Of a stretch of DNA of 64,000 nt, positions 19,419 through 28,420 are shown one piece after another. The stretch's first letter is position 1. Every line of letters begins with the position of its first letter. The notes under the pieces are model-generated. The model was not told the origin of the DNA, did not search any database, and saw only the letters and a list, made by a program, of their open reading frames with translations. The stretch comes from Abiotrophia defectiva ATCC 49176 (GTDB lineage: Bacteria > Bacillota > Bacilli > Lactobacillales > Aerococcaceae), in assembly GCF_000160075.2 (NCBI RefSeq), contig NZ_KI535340.1:407761-471760 (forward strand). The letters are read 5' to 3'. Made by a program: the position numbers and the translations under genes.

Positions 19419-20909
19419 ATGCGTAAAAAATTATCTATTATTTTCGCAGCTTTGTTCCTGGTCTTTGCTAGTCTCGGTCAAACCCTGTCCGTCTTAGCCC
19501 AAGAATCTTCAAAGCCTGATACAACTTCAGGGGCGTCCGAGAAAAAATATACGGACCCTGCTGAACTCAAGGAAAGCTACGACGTAGTCGTTGTCGGTTC
19601 CGGTGGTGGCGGTATGGCCGCAGCAATCGCAGCCCATGACGCTGGAGCCAACGTTGTAATTTTCGAAAAAATGCCAATCGTGGGTGGGAACACCAGCAAG
19701 TCTTCTGCTGGGATGAACGCCAGCGAAACAAAATTCCAAAAGGAAGCTGGTATTGAAGACTCTAACGACAAGTTCTACGAAGAAACCTTCAAAGGCGGGA
19801 AAGAAAAGAACGATCCAGAATTGCTTCGCTTCTTAGTAGACCACTCTGCTAGTGCCATTGACTGGTTAGACTCCATGAACATTAAGTTAGACAACTTAAC
19901 CACAACTGGTGGGATGAGCGTTAAACGTACACACCGTCCATCTGATGGTTCTGCCGTTGGGGGCTACTTAGTAGAAGGCCTCTACGCTAACGTAACTGAA
20001 CGTAAGATTCCAACTTTTGTTAACTCTGACGTTACAGAAATTACAGAAGAAAATGGTGCCGTTTCTGGTGTCAAAGTAACGGTTGAAGGCCAAGAAAAAA
20101 CCATCAAATCTAAGGCCGTTGTCTTAGCTACCGGTGGTTTCGGGGCTAACTTAGACATGGTCAGCCAGCTCAAGCCAGAACTCAAAGGCTTTGTTACAAC
20201 TAACCAAGAAGGTTCCCAAGGGGACGGTATCAAGATGGCTGAAAAGCTTGGTGCCCAAACCGTTGATTTGGATCAAATCCAAATCCACCCTTCTGTTGAA
20301 CAAAAGACTTCTTACTTAATCACTGAAGCCGTACGTGGTGAAGGTGCTATCTTAATCAACCAAGAAGGTAAACGTTTCTTCAACGAATTAGAAACTCGTG
20401 ATAAGGTTTCTGCTGCCATTATCGGCCAAGAAGGCAAATCAGCTTACGTTGTCTTCGACGAAGCCCTCAAGGGTCGCGTTAAGGCCATCAACCAATACGA
20501 ATCCAAAGGTTTAGTAGTCAAAGGTGACACCATTGAAGACTTAGCTAAGGAAATTGGTGTTGACCCAGCTAACCTAAAAGCTAGCCTGGAAACTTGGAAC
20601 AAGTCTGTTGCTGATAAGAAGGACGAAGAATTCGGCCGGACTACCGGGATGGACAATGACTTGTCACAAGCCCCTTACTACGCAATTAAAATCGCACCAG
20701 GGATTCACCACACCATGGGTGGTCTCAAGATTAACACTAACGCGCAAGTCCTCAACAAGGAAAACCAACCAATCAAAGGTTTGTACGCTTCTGGTGAAGT
20801 AACTGGTGGGGTTCACGGTGCCAACCGTATTGGTGGTAACGCCGTTGCCGACATCATTATCTTCGGTCGCCAAGCTGGTGAACAATCCGCTGCTTTTGTC
20901 AAAGAATAA
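19419..20909 (+). CDS. Exported FAD-dependent reductase (fumarate reductase/urocanate reductase-like flavoprotein)
   Basis: A 496-residue flavoprotein related to flavocytochrome c/fumarate reductase. A Sec-type signal peptide (about 1-28, ending SVLA before QESS) precedes an FAD-binding start VVVVGSGGGGMAAAIAAHDAG. The catalytic Arg lies in ITEAVRGEGAIL, and the conserved APGIHHTMGGL and GANRIGGNAVAD blocks are present. The FMN-binding domain found in Listeria-type extracellular fumarate reductases is absent, so electrons must come from a separate flavin carrier. ATG 19419 is preferred; ATG 19407 directly abuts the AAGGAG site. The electron acceptor is unknown. Confidence 0.88.
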   Translation: MRKKLSIIFAALFLVFASLGQTLSVLAQESSKPDTTSGASEKKYTDPAELKESYDVVVVGSGGGGMAAAIAAHDAGANVVIFEKMPIVGGNTSKSSAGMNASETKFQKEAGIEDSNDKFYEETFKGGKEKNDPELLRFLVDHSASAIDWLDSMNIKLDNLTTTGGMSVKRTHRPSDGSAVGGYLVEGLYANVTERKIPTFVNSDVTEITEENGAVSGVKVTVEGQEKTIKSKAVVLATGGFGANLDMVSQLKPELKGFVTTNQEGSQGDGIKMAEKLGAQTVDLDQIQIHPSVEQKTSYLITEAVRGEGAILINQEGKRFFNELETRDKVSAAIIGQEGKSAYVVFDEALKGRVKAINQYESKGLVVKGDTIEDLAKEIGVDPANLKASLETWNKSVADKKDEEFGRTTGMDNDLSQAPYYAIKIAPGIHHTMGGLKINTNAQVLNKENQPIKGLYASGEVTGGVHGANRIGGNAVADIIIFGRQAGEQSAAFVKE

Positions 20910-20918
20910 TGACTTCTC

Positions 20919-20944
20919 ACACCTCCCTCTTGGGAGGTGTTTTT
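20919..20944 (+). terminator. Terminator of the flavoprotein gene
   Basis: ACACCTCCC (20919-20927) pairs with GGGAGGTGT (20932-20940), then UUUUG. Confidence 0.88.
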
Positions 20945-21022
20945 GTATGGTTAGAAGCTACCAAATTGGCCTGTTTTTTTCGTGATTTTGGGTCATCTTT
21001 TTTCCTCAAATGGACGTTTTTA

Positions 21023-21031
21023 TGATATAAT
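21023..21031 (+). promoter_or_regulatory. Extended -10 promoter of the Mga-like gene
   Basis: TGA followed by TATAAT (21026-21031) forms an extended -10. The -35 is poor. Transcription would begin near 21038, leaving a leader of only ~30 nt with AAGGGGG at 21058-21064. Confidence 0.6.
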
Positions 21032-21072
21032 TAATAGGAATTCGTCAGTACAAATTTAAGGGGGCCATCATC

Positions 21073-22563
21073 ATCGAAAAGTTACTTTCCAAGACGCATA
21101 AACGTCAACTCCAGTTATTAAATATCCTCCACTCTTCCGATGACGCCCTGCCATTAGACCAGCTGGCTAGTCGCCTCGACTGCTCTACCCGAATTTTGAA
21201 GGAAGACCTCCAGCAAATAGCCAGTAACCTGCCACAGTATGACATTTCCATTCAACCTGATGGCGCTAAAATGGTCAATCGCTTCACGGTCGACATCAAC
21301 CTTGCCTACCAATTCTACTTGGCTAACTCTGTCCACTTCCAAGTTTTAGAATACCTCTTCTTCCACCCCCAAACTGAAATGGAAGAGGTCCTAGAGCACT
21401 TTTTCATGAGTTACCCTACTTTCTATCGTACCATCCGTCGTATTAACCGTTGGTTTAATGGTCTCTATAATATCCAGGTATCAACCAAACCTTTGGCCAT
21501 CACCGGGAATGAAAATGAGATTCGCTTCTTCTTTGGTCAGTACTTCGCTGAGCGCTATCCCGCTACTACATGGCCTTTTGACGACATCAAAGAAGCCCAT
21601 GTAGACAAATTCGTGGCTACCTTCATCAAGATTTTGGATCGGCCACTGGATTTCTCCCTCTACTACCTGATTAAGCGCGCCACTATCATTAACATCAAGC
21701 GTCACCACTTCAAACGTGACCTCCCCCTTCACAAAACCAATGTTTCGACCCTTTTTGCTCAGGCCTTAGAGCAAAAAGCAGACCAGGAATTTGTTCGGTC
21801 TTTAGCTGACTATGTGGGAGAACCATTGGGAGATATCGTGCTGTCTAACCTACTCTACCCATTCTTGCGTGATGATTTCTTCTATACCTATGAAGATATG
21901 CTTAAGGCTTCGCGCCTACAAGCCGCCATCCATACTTCATTGACTCAGGCTCAGCTTATGATTGAGGATATTCGCCAGCATTTCAATCTTGAAATCAACA
22001 ACCCAGAAGTTCTGACCATCCTCTTCCATAACGCCTCGTCCGTCGAATGTTACGAGGTATTCGCTAAGTCTGAAATTTTCCGACGTCGGGCTACTTGGAT
22101 GAGCCATCTCTACGAAGATTTTCCAGACTTCTACAACTATATTGAGAAGTCTGTTATCCAATACCGTCAAGCCAATAAGCTTCATACAGGTACTGAAATT
22201 GTTCGATACTTAATCTACACCATCTTCTCTACTTGGTCTGAATTAATTCCTCAGCTCATGAAATGCCAGAAGAAAATTCGCGTGGGGATTTTCAGTAATA
22301 TTAACTCTTCCCACTCCTTGATGATCCGTGACCTCTTGGCTTGTTCTTGCTCCCAGCAACTTGAGTTCCATGCTCCGCAGGTTCTCTATCAGAATGTCCG
22401 GGAAGTGATTCGTTGTGACTATGACGTCATTCTCAGCAATGTGCCTATTCCGCAATTGCATTCTAAATTATTCATCAATATCAATGCCATTTCCATTGAA
22501 ACGCTGATTGAACGCCTTAATAATATTGGCACTGAGCTTGCTCAGTGCCCTCAAGAAAGTTAA
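21073..22563 (+). CDS. Mga/AtxA-like transcriptional regulator (PRD-type)
   Basis: A roughly 496-residue regulator with an N-terminal helix-turn-helix (IEKLLSKTHKRQLQLLNIL onward), a second Mga-type helix-turn-helix containing SYPTFYRTIRRINRWF, central PRD-like helices and a C-terminal EIIB-like domain with IRVGIFSNINSSHSLMIRDLL. Such proteins link PTS status to virulence or sugar genes. The frame is open from 21031 but has no ATG, GTG or TTG until TTG 21196, which would remove the first helix-turn-helix; AAGGGGG (21058-21064) points to one of three ATC codons at 21067-21075. I place the start at ATC 21073; this is uncertain. Confidence 0.75.
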   Translation: MEKLLSKTHKRQLQLLNILHSSDDALPLDQLASRLDCSTRILKEDLQQIASNLPQYDISIQPDGAKMVNRFTVDINLAYQFYLANSVHFQVLEYLFFHPQTEMEEVLEHFFMSYPTFYRTIRRINRWFNGLYNIQVSTKPLAITGNENEIRFFFGQYFAERYPATTWPFDDIKEAHVDKFVATFIKILDRPLDFSLYYLIKRATIINIKRHHFKRDLPLHKTNVSTLFAQALEQKADQEFVRSLADYVGEPLGDIVLSNLLYPFLRDDFFYTYEDMLKASRLQAAIHTSLTQAQLMIEDIRQHFNLEINNPEVLTILFHNASSVECYEVFAKSEIFRRRATWMSHLYEDFPDFYNYIEKSVIQYRQANKLHTGTEIVRYLIYTIFSTWSELIPQLMKCQKKIRVGIFSNINSSHSLMIRDLLACSCSQQLEFHAPQVLYQNVREVIRCDYDVILSNVPIPQLHSKLFININAISIETLIERLNNIGTELAQCPQES

Positions 22564-22565
22564 TA

Positions 22566-22601
22566 AATAGCCGGAAGACATAAGTCCTCCGGCTATTTTG
22601 T
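22566..22601 (+). terminator. Terminator of the Mga-like gene
   Basis: AATAGCCGGA (22566-22575) pairs with TCCGGCTATT (22588-22597), then UUUG. Confidence 0.85.
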
Positions 22602-22607
22602 TATATA

Positions 22608-22638
22608 TAAAAAGGCTGCTGGGATAAACCCAGCGGCC
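22608..22638 (-). terminator. Terminator of glgP
   Basis: GGCTGCTGGG (22614-22623) pairs with CCCAGCGGCC (22629-22638) with one mismatch, followed on the minus strand by UUUUU. Confidence 0.85.
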
Positions 22639-22649
22639 TAATGAATTGA

Positions 22650-24929
22650 TTAGTCAATTTCTACACGGTTTTCTTTCAAGTGCCAGATATCGCGGTTGTA
22701 TTCTGCGATCGTCCGGTCAGATGAGAAGAAGCCTGCCTTAGCAATGTTAATCAAGGCTTTCTTGTTCCATTCAGTGCGGTTTTCGTAGTCAGCCAACATC
22801 TTTTCCTTAACTTGGATGTATTCTTCCAAGTCGATTAAGGTCATGAACCAGTCTTTGCTGATTAATTCATGATGTAGACGGTTGAGGCGTTCTTCGTTCC
22901 CTGCTGCTAACATCTTATCGCTCACGATGAAGTCAACTAATGGACGAATCGCGTCATGCTCGTAGTAGTCACGCGCTACATACCCTTGAGTTTCGTATAG
23001 CTTGATGATTTCATCACTGTGCTTACCGAAGATGTAGATATTGTCATCACCAACTAATTCGTGGATTTCCACGTTAGCCCCATCTTCAGTCCCTAAGGTC
23101 AAGGCACCGTTCAACATGAACTTCATGTTACCAGTACCACTTGCTTCCTTAGAAGCCAAGGAAATTTGCTCGGAAATGTTACATGCTGGAATCAAGTATT
23201 GAGCACGTTCTACGTTATAGTTCTCAATCATTACCAATTGTAAGTGTGGGCTTACTTCTGGATCATTAGCGATTACTTGAGACAAGGTCAAGATTAAGTG
23301 AATAACGTCTTGCGCGATCGTATAAGCTGGTGCAGCCTTCCCACCGAAGAAAACAGTCAATGGAGTTGCTGGAATGTTGCCGGCTTTAATGTCTAAGTAC
23401 TTGTTAATGACGTAGAGAGCGTTCATTTGTTGACGCTTGTACTCGTGCATACGTTTGATTTGGATGTCAAAAATAGAGTTCTCGTTAATGTCAACGCCTT
23501 GTACTTCCTTGAGGAAGTGTTTGAGGCGAAGCTTGTTGTTGAACTTGATTGACTCTAACTTATCTAGGACTGCTTGGTCGTTAACATAGTTGAGTAAGCC
23601 TTCTAACTCAGCAGTGTGGTGCCATTTACGGCCAATCAAGGAGTCGATGTAGTCAGACAATTCCTTGTTAGCATCCATAATCCAACGACGGAAAGTAATC
23701 CCGTTTGTCTTGTTGTTGAATTTCTCTGGGTAGATTTCGTAGAAGGCACGCAATTCTGACTTCTTCAAGATGTCTGTATGCAGTGCTGCAACCCCGTTGA
23801 CAGAGAAACCATAGTGGATTGACAAGTGGGCCATGTGAACACGGTCAAATTGGTCGATGATTTGTACTGCATCGTTATCTGGGAATTGTGCCTTAATACG
23901 AGCATCCAAGTTACGGATAATGGCCATTACGTTAGGAATTACTTCTTCCAAGAAGGATACTGGCCATTTTTCTAAGGCTTCAGCCAAGATTGTGTGGTTG
24001 GTGAAGGCAGTCATTGAACGAACGATTTCTACTGCTTCATCGAACTCAATCCCGCGTTCGCCCAGGAGGCGAATCATTTCTGGGATAACTAAGGCTGGGT
24101 GAGTATCGTTAATTTGGATCACTGCGTAGTCTGCCAAGTCGTGTAAGTTGCTGCCCTTAGCGACTGCTTCTTCCAAGATCAATTGAGCCCCGTTAGATAC
24201 CATGAAGTATTGTTGGTAAATACGTAATACTTCACCTGCGTGGTCAGAGTCATCTGGGTAGAGGAAGAGGGTCAAGTTCTTCTCGATATCGTGTTTGTCG
24301 AAGGAAATGCCATCTTCAATAATGTCAGAAGTTACGCTGTCTAAGTCGAAGAGACGGAGACGGTTACGCTTGGTTTGTTTGTAACCTAATACGTCAATAT
24401 CATAAAGGGTAGAATGCAAGGAGAACTTGCGGAATGGAACAGTATAAGCTTTCTTGCTTTGGATAGTCCAGTCATCACCAGTCAACCAAGCATCTGGAAT
24501 AGTTGTTTGTTGGTTGTCTTTGAAAACTTGACGGAAGAGCCCGAAGTGGTAGTTCAAACCAACCCCGTCCCCGTTGATCCCTAATTTGGTGATAGAGTCA
24601 ACGAAGCAGGCAGCCAAACGTCCCAAGCCCCCGTTACCTAAGGAAGGTTCATTTTCAGCTTGTTCGATGTCCATGATAGATTTGCCGTGAGCTTGTAACT
24701 CAGCGTTCACTTCGTCGTAGATACCTAAGTTCAAGAGGTTGTTGCTCAAGAGTTTCCCGATTAAGAACTCTGCAGAGAAGTAGTAGAGTTTTTTCTTGTC
24801 ATCGTGAGTTGGTAATTCGCGAGATTTGTCACGCGTAATATCTAAAAGCGCTTTGTAAAGCTCTGCATCGTTACATGCATCAATTGATTTATTAAAAAGC
24901 TTTTGAGTATAGTTTTCTAAAATAGTCAT
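22650..24929 (-). CDS. glgP: Glycogen/maltodextrin phosphorylase
   Basis: A PLP enzyme that releases glucose-1-phosphate from the non-reducing end of alpha-1,4-glucans. The 759 residues are at the short end for the GT35 family and resemble MalP-type maltodextrin phosphorylases. The PLP-lysine region [19 protein letters not shown] is near residue 595, and the early [11 protein letters not shown] block is present. It is downstream of malQ in the same direction, so the pair would convert maltodextrins to glucose-1-phosphate and glucose. No glgB/glgC/glgA is in the window, favouring a catabolic role. Confidence 0.95.
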   Translation of the reverse strand: MTILENYTQKLFNKSIDACNDAELYKALLDITRDKSRELPTHDDKKKLYYFSAEFLIGKLLSNNLLNLGIYDEVNAELQAHGKSIMDIEQAENEPSLGNGGLGRLAACFVDSITKLGINGDGVGLNYHFGLFRQVFKDNQQTTIPDAWLTGDDWTIQSKKAYTVPFRKFSLHSTLYDIDVLGYKQTKRNRLRLFDLDSVTSDIIEDGISFDKHDIEKNLTLFLYPDDSDHAGEVLRIYQQYFMVSNGAQLILEEAVAKGSNLHDLADYAVIQINDTHPALVIPEMIRLLGERGIEFDEAVEIVRSMTAFTNHTILAEALEKWPVSFLEEVIPNVMAIIRNLDARIKAQFPDNDAVQIIDQFDRVHMAHLSIHYGFSVNGVAALHTDILKKSELRAFYEIYPEKFNNKTNGITFRRWIMDANKELSDYIDSLIGRKWHHTAELEGLLNYVNDQAVLDKLESIKFNNKLRLKHFLKEVQGVDINENSIFDIQIKRMHEYKRQQMNALYVINKYLDIKAGNIPATPLTVFFGGKAAPAYTIAQDVIHLILTLSQVIANDPEVSPHLQLVMIENYNVERAQYLIPACNISEQISLASKEASGTGNMKFMLNGALTLGTEDGANVEIHELVGDDNIYIFGKHSDEIIKLYETQGYVARDYYEHDAIRPLVDFIVSDKMLAAGNEERLNRLHHELISKDWFMTLIDLEEYIQVKEKMLADYENRTEWNKKALINIAKAGFFSSDRTIAEYNRDIWHLKENRVEID

Positions 24930-24999
24930 GTTTAACTCCTTATTTTGATTAGGCCGTAAGCCTCAATGATCTTTCTGATTAACAGGTAGGCAAGCAAGA

Positions 25000-25025
25000 G
25001 GTGTTAGAAGAAATCTCCTAACACC
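25000..25025 (-). promoter_or_regulatory. Hairpin in the malQ-glgP spacer
   Basis: GGTGTTAG (25000-25007) pairs with CTAACACC (25018-25025). The minus-strand sequence after it (CTCTTGCTTG) is a poor U-tract, so it may attenuate or stabilise rather than terminate. Confidence 0.45.
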
Positions 25026-25056
25026 GGCCACATTTATTTACGGGTCTTGCTGGGTA

Positions 25057-26640
25057 TTACTTAGTTGTGGCCTTTTTGGCCTTTTGAACTTCAGTAGTCT
25101 TAGTTGACTTAGTCTCTTCCGCTACTTCAGCCGCTTCACTTGCTGCTTTGAAGGCAGGATTCAAACGGCAGTAAGTAGTTGTCAACTCCAATAATTCTTC
25201 CGCTAACTGGTCAGTCAAAGCATCTGACTTCATACGCCATTTCCAGTTGTTACCTAAGGTAGATGGCACGTTCATACGCGCTTCGTTACCTAAGTTCAAC
25301 AAGTCTTGCATGGTGTAGATGGCCATCTTGCTGACAGCAGCAGCAATCCCGCGGTTGAGGGCATGAGAAACTGTTTCATCTTCCCCACGTCTCATGTAGG
25401 CATTGAAGAATTCGCGTGATGCCTCATCAGCTGAATCTTGGAACCAGCCTAAGCCTGTTTCGTTATCGTGGGTTCCCACATAACATACAGAATTATAGAC
25501 GTAATTGTGAGGTAAATCAACTGAATCCCCTCCGCCAAAACCAAATTGCATGATTTTCATACCTGGGAAGCCGGTTTCATCCCGCATATCAATTACTTCC
25601 TGAGTCATGAAACCTAAATCTTCAGCAATAATCTTAACATCGCCTAATTCCTTGCGAATAGCGCGGAAGAGGTCGCTGCCTGGGCCTTTGACCCACTCGC
25701 CATTAATAGCAGTGGTGTCGCCAAATGGAATTTCCCAGTAAGACTCGAAGCCACGGAAGTGGTCAATCCGAACCACATCGTAGAGCTTGAAGCTTTCCTT
25801 AAGACGAGTAATCCACCAAGCATAACCGTCAGCCTTCATAGCGTCCCAGTTATAGATTGGGTTACCCCAGAGTTGGCCGTCGGCAGTAAAGGCATCTGGT
25901 GGGCAACCAGCCACTACGCTTGGTTGGTGATCTTCAGATGTCTTGAAGTAATGTGGGGTCATCCACATTTCAACGCTATCAGCCGCAACATAGATTGGCA
26001 TGTCCCCAATAATCTCAATGTGTTGCGCATTGGCGTATTTCTTAAGTGCTTGCCATTGGATGTTGAAGAAGTATTGTACTACACGGTGGTAGGTCAGTAC
26101 ATCCGCTAATTGCTGACGCAAATGAACGATGGTTGCTTCATCGCGCAAGGTAGCTTTTGGATCCCATTGGAACCAAGGTTTGAGATCATAGTGCTCCTTG
26201 ATTGCCATGTATTCACAGTAAGGCTCCAACCATTCATAGTTATCCGCCAAGAATTGTTGGTAATCTTTCTTGTCAGCTTTAGCCAAGAAGTTAGCAACTG
26301 CCTTCTCCAAAATTGGACGACGTTCTGTATAAACCTTGGCATAGTCCACATATTCTGGGTGGTCACCGAAGTCTACCCCAGCATAATCAGCTTCTGTCAG
26401 CCAGCCTGCTTCAACTAGGAGATCTAAGTCGATGAAGTGGGTGTTGCCGGCAAAAGCAGAGAATGATTGGTAAGGGGAGTCTCCATAAGACGTGGTCCCT
26501 AGAGGCAAAATTTGCCAGTATTGTTGGCCTGTTTTAGCCAGGAAATCGACAAAGTCATAGGCCGATTGCCCGAAAGACCCAATCCCAAACTTAGATGGGA
26601 GAGATGATATATGAAGGAGTACGCCACTCGTACGTTGCAT
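25057..26640 (-). CDS. malQ: 4-alpha-glucanotransferase (amylomaltase)
   Basis: A GH77 disproportionating enzyme that transfers maltosyl units between alpha-glucans. The 527 residues contain VVRIDHFRGFESYWEIP with the nucleophile Asp, the acid/base Glu in IIAEDLGF, and VGTHDNETGLGW. The last ~25 residues are an Ala/Lys/Thr-rich extension unlike the compact family end. ATG 26640 is chosen (7 nt after GGAGG) over TTG 26646. First gene of malQ-glgP, with a LacI-type operator inside its promoter. Confidence 0.95.
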   Translation of the reverse strand: MQRTSGVLLHISSLPSKFGIGSFGQSAYDFVDFLAKTGQQYWQILPLGTTSYGDSPYQSFSAFAGNTHFIDLDLLVEAGWLTEADYAGVDFGDHPEYVDYAKVYTERRPILEKAVANFLAKADKKDYQQFLADNYEWLEPYCEYMAIKEHYDLKPWFQWDPKATLRDEATIVHLRQQLADVLTYHRVVQYFFNIQWQALKKYANAQHIEIIGDMPIYVAADSVEMWMTPHYFKTSEDHQPSVVAGCPPDAFTADGQLWGNPIYNWDAMKADGYAWWITRLKESFKLYDVVRIDHFRGFESYWEIPFGDTTAINGEWVKGPGSDLFRAIRKELGDVKIIAEDLGFMTQEVIDMRDETGFPGMKIMQFGFGGGDSVDLPHNYVYNSVCYVGTHDNETGLGWFQDSADEASREFFNAYMRRGEDETVSHALNRGIAAAVSKMAIYTMQDLLNLGNEARMNVPSTLGNNWKWRMKSDALTDQLAEELLELTTTYCRLNPAFKAASEAAEVAEETKSTKTTEVQKAKKATTK

Positions 26641-26682
26641 ACCCAAACCTCCTTTGCATATTTTCTTTTTTTGACAACTCTA

Positions 26683-26710
26683 ATTATACGCAAACGGTTT
26701 GCAAGTGCAA
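26683..26710 (-). promoter_or_regulatory. mal promoter with LacI-type operator between -35 and -10
   Basis: On the minus strand TTGCAC (26705-26710) and TATAAT (26683-26688) are spaced 16 bp. The spacer holds GCAAACCGTTTGC (26690-26702), a 13-bp palindrome of the LacI/GalR type, like MalR sites in Firmicutes. A repressor here would block polymerase directly; maltose/maltodextrin control is inferred. Confidence 0.8.
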
Positions 26711-26848
26711 TGCCTTTCCCTGATGTTCTCGGTATCAGAATATCAAGCAATAGAACTGGTTTCAAAACTTACAAGCAAATCCCTTGTTTCCTAGTCATAT
26801 CAGGCTTAAAATGAGTCTAAAGACCATTACTTTGAGGAGGATTTTTTC

Positions 26849-27097
26849 ATGACTCACCCTACTCTATTTTTTAGTGACAAGTGCCCCGATACCCAACCTT
26901 TTGTAGCTGGACTTGAAGCTCGTGGTATCCGCTATGATGCAGTCAATATTACGAACTCCATGCGGGAACTTAAGGCCTTTCTCCACTTGCGTGATAGCCG
27001 ACCAGAGTTCCAAGCTGTTAAAGATGGCGCAAGAGTGGGCGTCCCTGTCTTGCTTAAGCCAGACGGTAGCCTGCATTTTAGCTTGGACAGCCTTTAG
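26849..27097 (+). CDS. Glutaredoxin-like thiol protein
   Basis: An 82-residue thioredoxin-fold protein with Cys11 in K-C-P-D-T near the N-terminus and the cis-proline segment VGVPVLLKPDG. It resembles small glutaredoxin-related proteins of streptococci and enterococci. The second active-site Cys is replaced by Thr (CPDT), so it would act by a monothiol mechanism. It has AGGAGGAT upstream and stands alone between malQ and mvaS. Confidence 0.75.
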   Translation: MTHPTLFFSDKCPDTQPFVAGLEARGIRYDAVNITNSMRELKAFLHLRDSRPEFQAVKDGARVGVPVLLKPDGSLHFSLDSL

Positions 27098-27116
27098 GCA
27101 GACTTCCTATATAAGA

Positions 27117-27147
27117 AAGAAACTGGGACTTGCGTCCCAGTTTTTTT
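27117..27147. terminator. Bidirectional terminator between the glutaredoxin-like gene and mvaS
   Basis: AACTGGGAC (27121-27129) pairs with GTCCCAGTT (27134-27142), with a U-run to the right and an A-rich left flank. It overlaps the mvaS stop region. Confidence 0.88.
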
Positions 27148-28318
27148 AGTATTGGCGATAGTAACGGCGGTGGCCGTCGATTTTATCTAAGACAAAGCCT
27201 GCTTCCTGGCTTTGGTGAGCTACTTGATAGTCCGCTTCTTGTGGCAAGCGCTGAGAAAATATCCGCTCGTAGTCTTGGACTGCTAGGGCTTGGCGGCGCT
27301 CCAGGTGGGCCTTTAAGGCTGCCAGATCCAAGGCCTCTCTAAAGCCTTCTTGTAGTGTCCCAGAAAAGAGTTCAGCAACCGCGCCCGAGCCATAGGAGAA
27401 GAGTCCCAGGCTGTCCCCTGCCGCTAAATCCTCTACTTCCGTCAAATAGGATAGGAGGCTGAGATAGAGGGAACCGGTGTAAATATTACCCACCTGACGC
27501 CCCAAACGCGTAGCCGGCTCATAGGCTGCCTGCCAACGCTCAATTAGATCCGCATCCACGCTTCCTTTTTGCGCTAAGGCATCCAGGGCCTTCTTGCCCA
27601 TCTTGGTAAATGGCAGGTGGAAGACCACATTGCGCCAGTTTTCAGGCGACAAACCTGCTTGTTTGGCTGACGCCATGACCTGACAGAAGCAATCTTGGTA
27701 GAGTTCAGTCGAGAATTTGCCGTCAACTAGCGCCACGTCAGAATAAGAGGGACGCCAGAAATCAAATTGGTTATCAGTATAAGAAATCGATTGGCTATCC
27801 AGGGCCAAAATCCGCGGATTAGCAGAGATGAGCAAGGCAACTGCTCCAGCTCCTTGTGTGGGCTCACCTGGCGTGCCCAGACCGTAGCGGGCGATGTCGG
27901 TGGCCACTACCAGGACCTTACGGTCTGGACGTAGGCGCACATAGTCACAGGCCGACTGGAGGCCAGCGGTCGCCCCGTAGCAGGCTTGCTTGATTTCATA
28001 GGCTTTACAGTAAGGTTGAAGGGCTAATAATTCATGTAAGTAGCTGGCCACTGATTTGGAATAGTCAAAAGCCGATTCAGTCCCTACAATGACTTGGTCA
28101 ATAGCTAAACGGTCTTGCTCATCTAAGATGCTAGTTGCCGCATTGGCCGCCATCGCAACTACATCTTGGTCCAGAGGTGGCACGGCCATCTTGTCTTGGC
28201 CAATACCAATCGTGTATTTACTTGGCTCAACACCACGGGCTTGAGCTAATTCGGTCATTTCAATATAGTATTGGGGCACATAGAGCCCGATTTTGTCTAT
28301 ACCGACAGTTACGGTCAT
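27146..28318 (-). CDS. mvaS: Hydroxymethylglutaryl-CoA synthase
   Basis: Condenses acetyl-CoA with acetoacetyl-CoA to HMG-CoA at the head of the mevalonate pathway. The 390 residues include the catalytic Glu in GTESAFDYSKS (about 79), the acyl-enzyme Cys in EIKQACYGATAG (about 112) and the conserved His in FHLPFTKMGKKA (about 234). It follows mvaA but is separated by a terminator hairpin and has its own TACAAT -10 with an extended TGG just upstream. Confidence 0.97.
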   Translation of the reverse strand: MTVTVGIDKIGLYVPQYYIEMTELAQARGVEPSKYTIGIGQDKMAVPPLDQDVVAMAANAATSILDEQDRLAIDQVIVGTESAFDYSKSVASYLHELLALQPYCKAYEIKQACYGATAGLQSACDYVRLRPDRKVLVVATDIARYGLGTPGEPTQGAGAVALLISANPRILALDSQSISYTDNQFDFWRPSYSDVALVDGKFSTELYQDCFCQVMASAKQAGLSPENWRNVVFHLPFTKMGKKALDALAQKGSVDADLIERWQAAYEPATRLGRQVGNIYTGSLYLSLLSYLTEVEDLAAGDSLGLFSYGSGAVAELFSGTLQEGFREALDLAALKAHLERRQALAVQDYERIFSQRLPQEADYQVAHQSQEAGFVLDKIDGHRRYYRQY

Positions 28319-28362
28319 CTTTTATCACCTTTATTCCTAATTTGTCACGCTTATTGTACCAC

Positions 28363-28393
28363 GAAAAGCGCGCCTTTATCTTAAAGGCGCGCT
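28363..28393 (-). terminator. Terminator between mvaA and mvaS
   Basis: AGCGCGCCTTTA (28367-28378) pairs with TAAAGGCGCGCT (28382-28393), 12 bp with a 3-nt loop, then UUUUCG on the minus strand. Confidence 0.85.
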
Positions 28394-28420
28394 AACTTAA
28401 TAAATTTTTTAACTTCCCTC

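Noticed and set aside
26110-26814. Several plus and minus frames around the 5' part of malQ
   Set aside because: Out-of-frame overlaps with GH77 coding sequence and its promoter.
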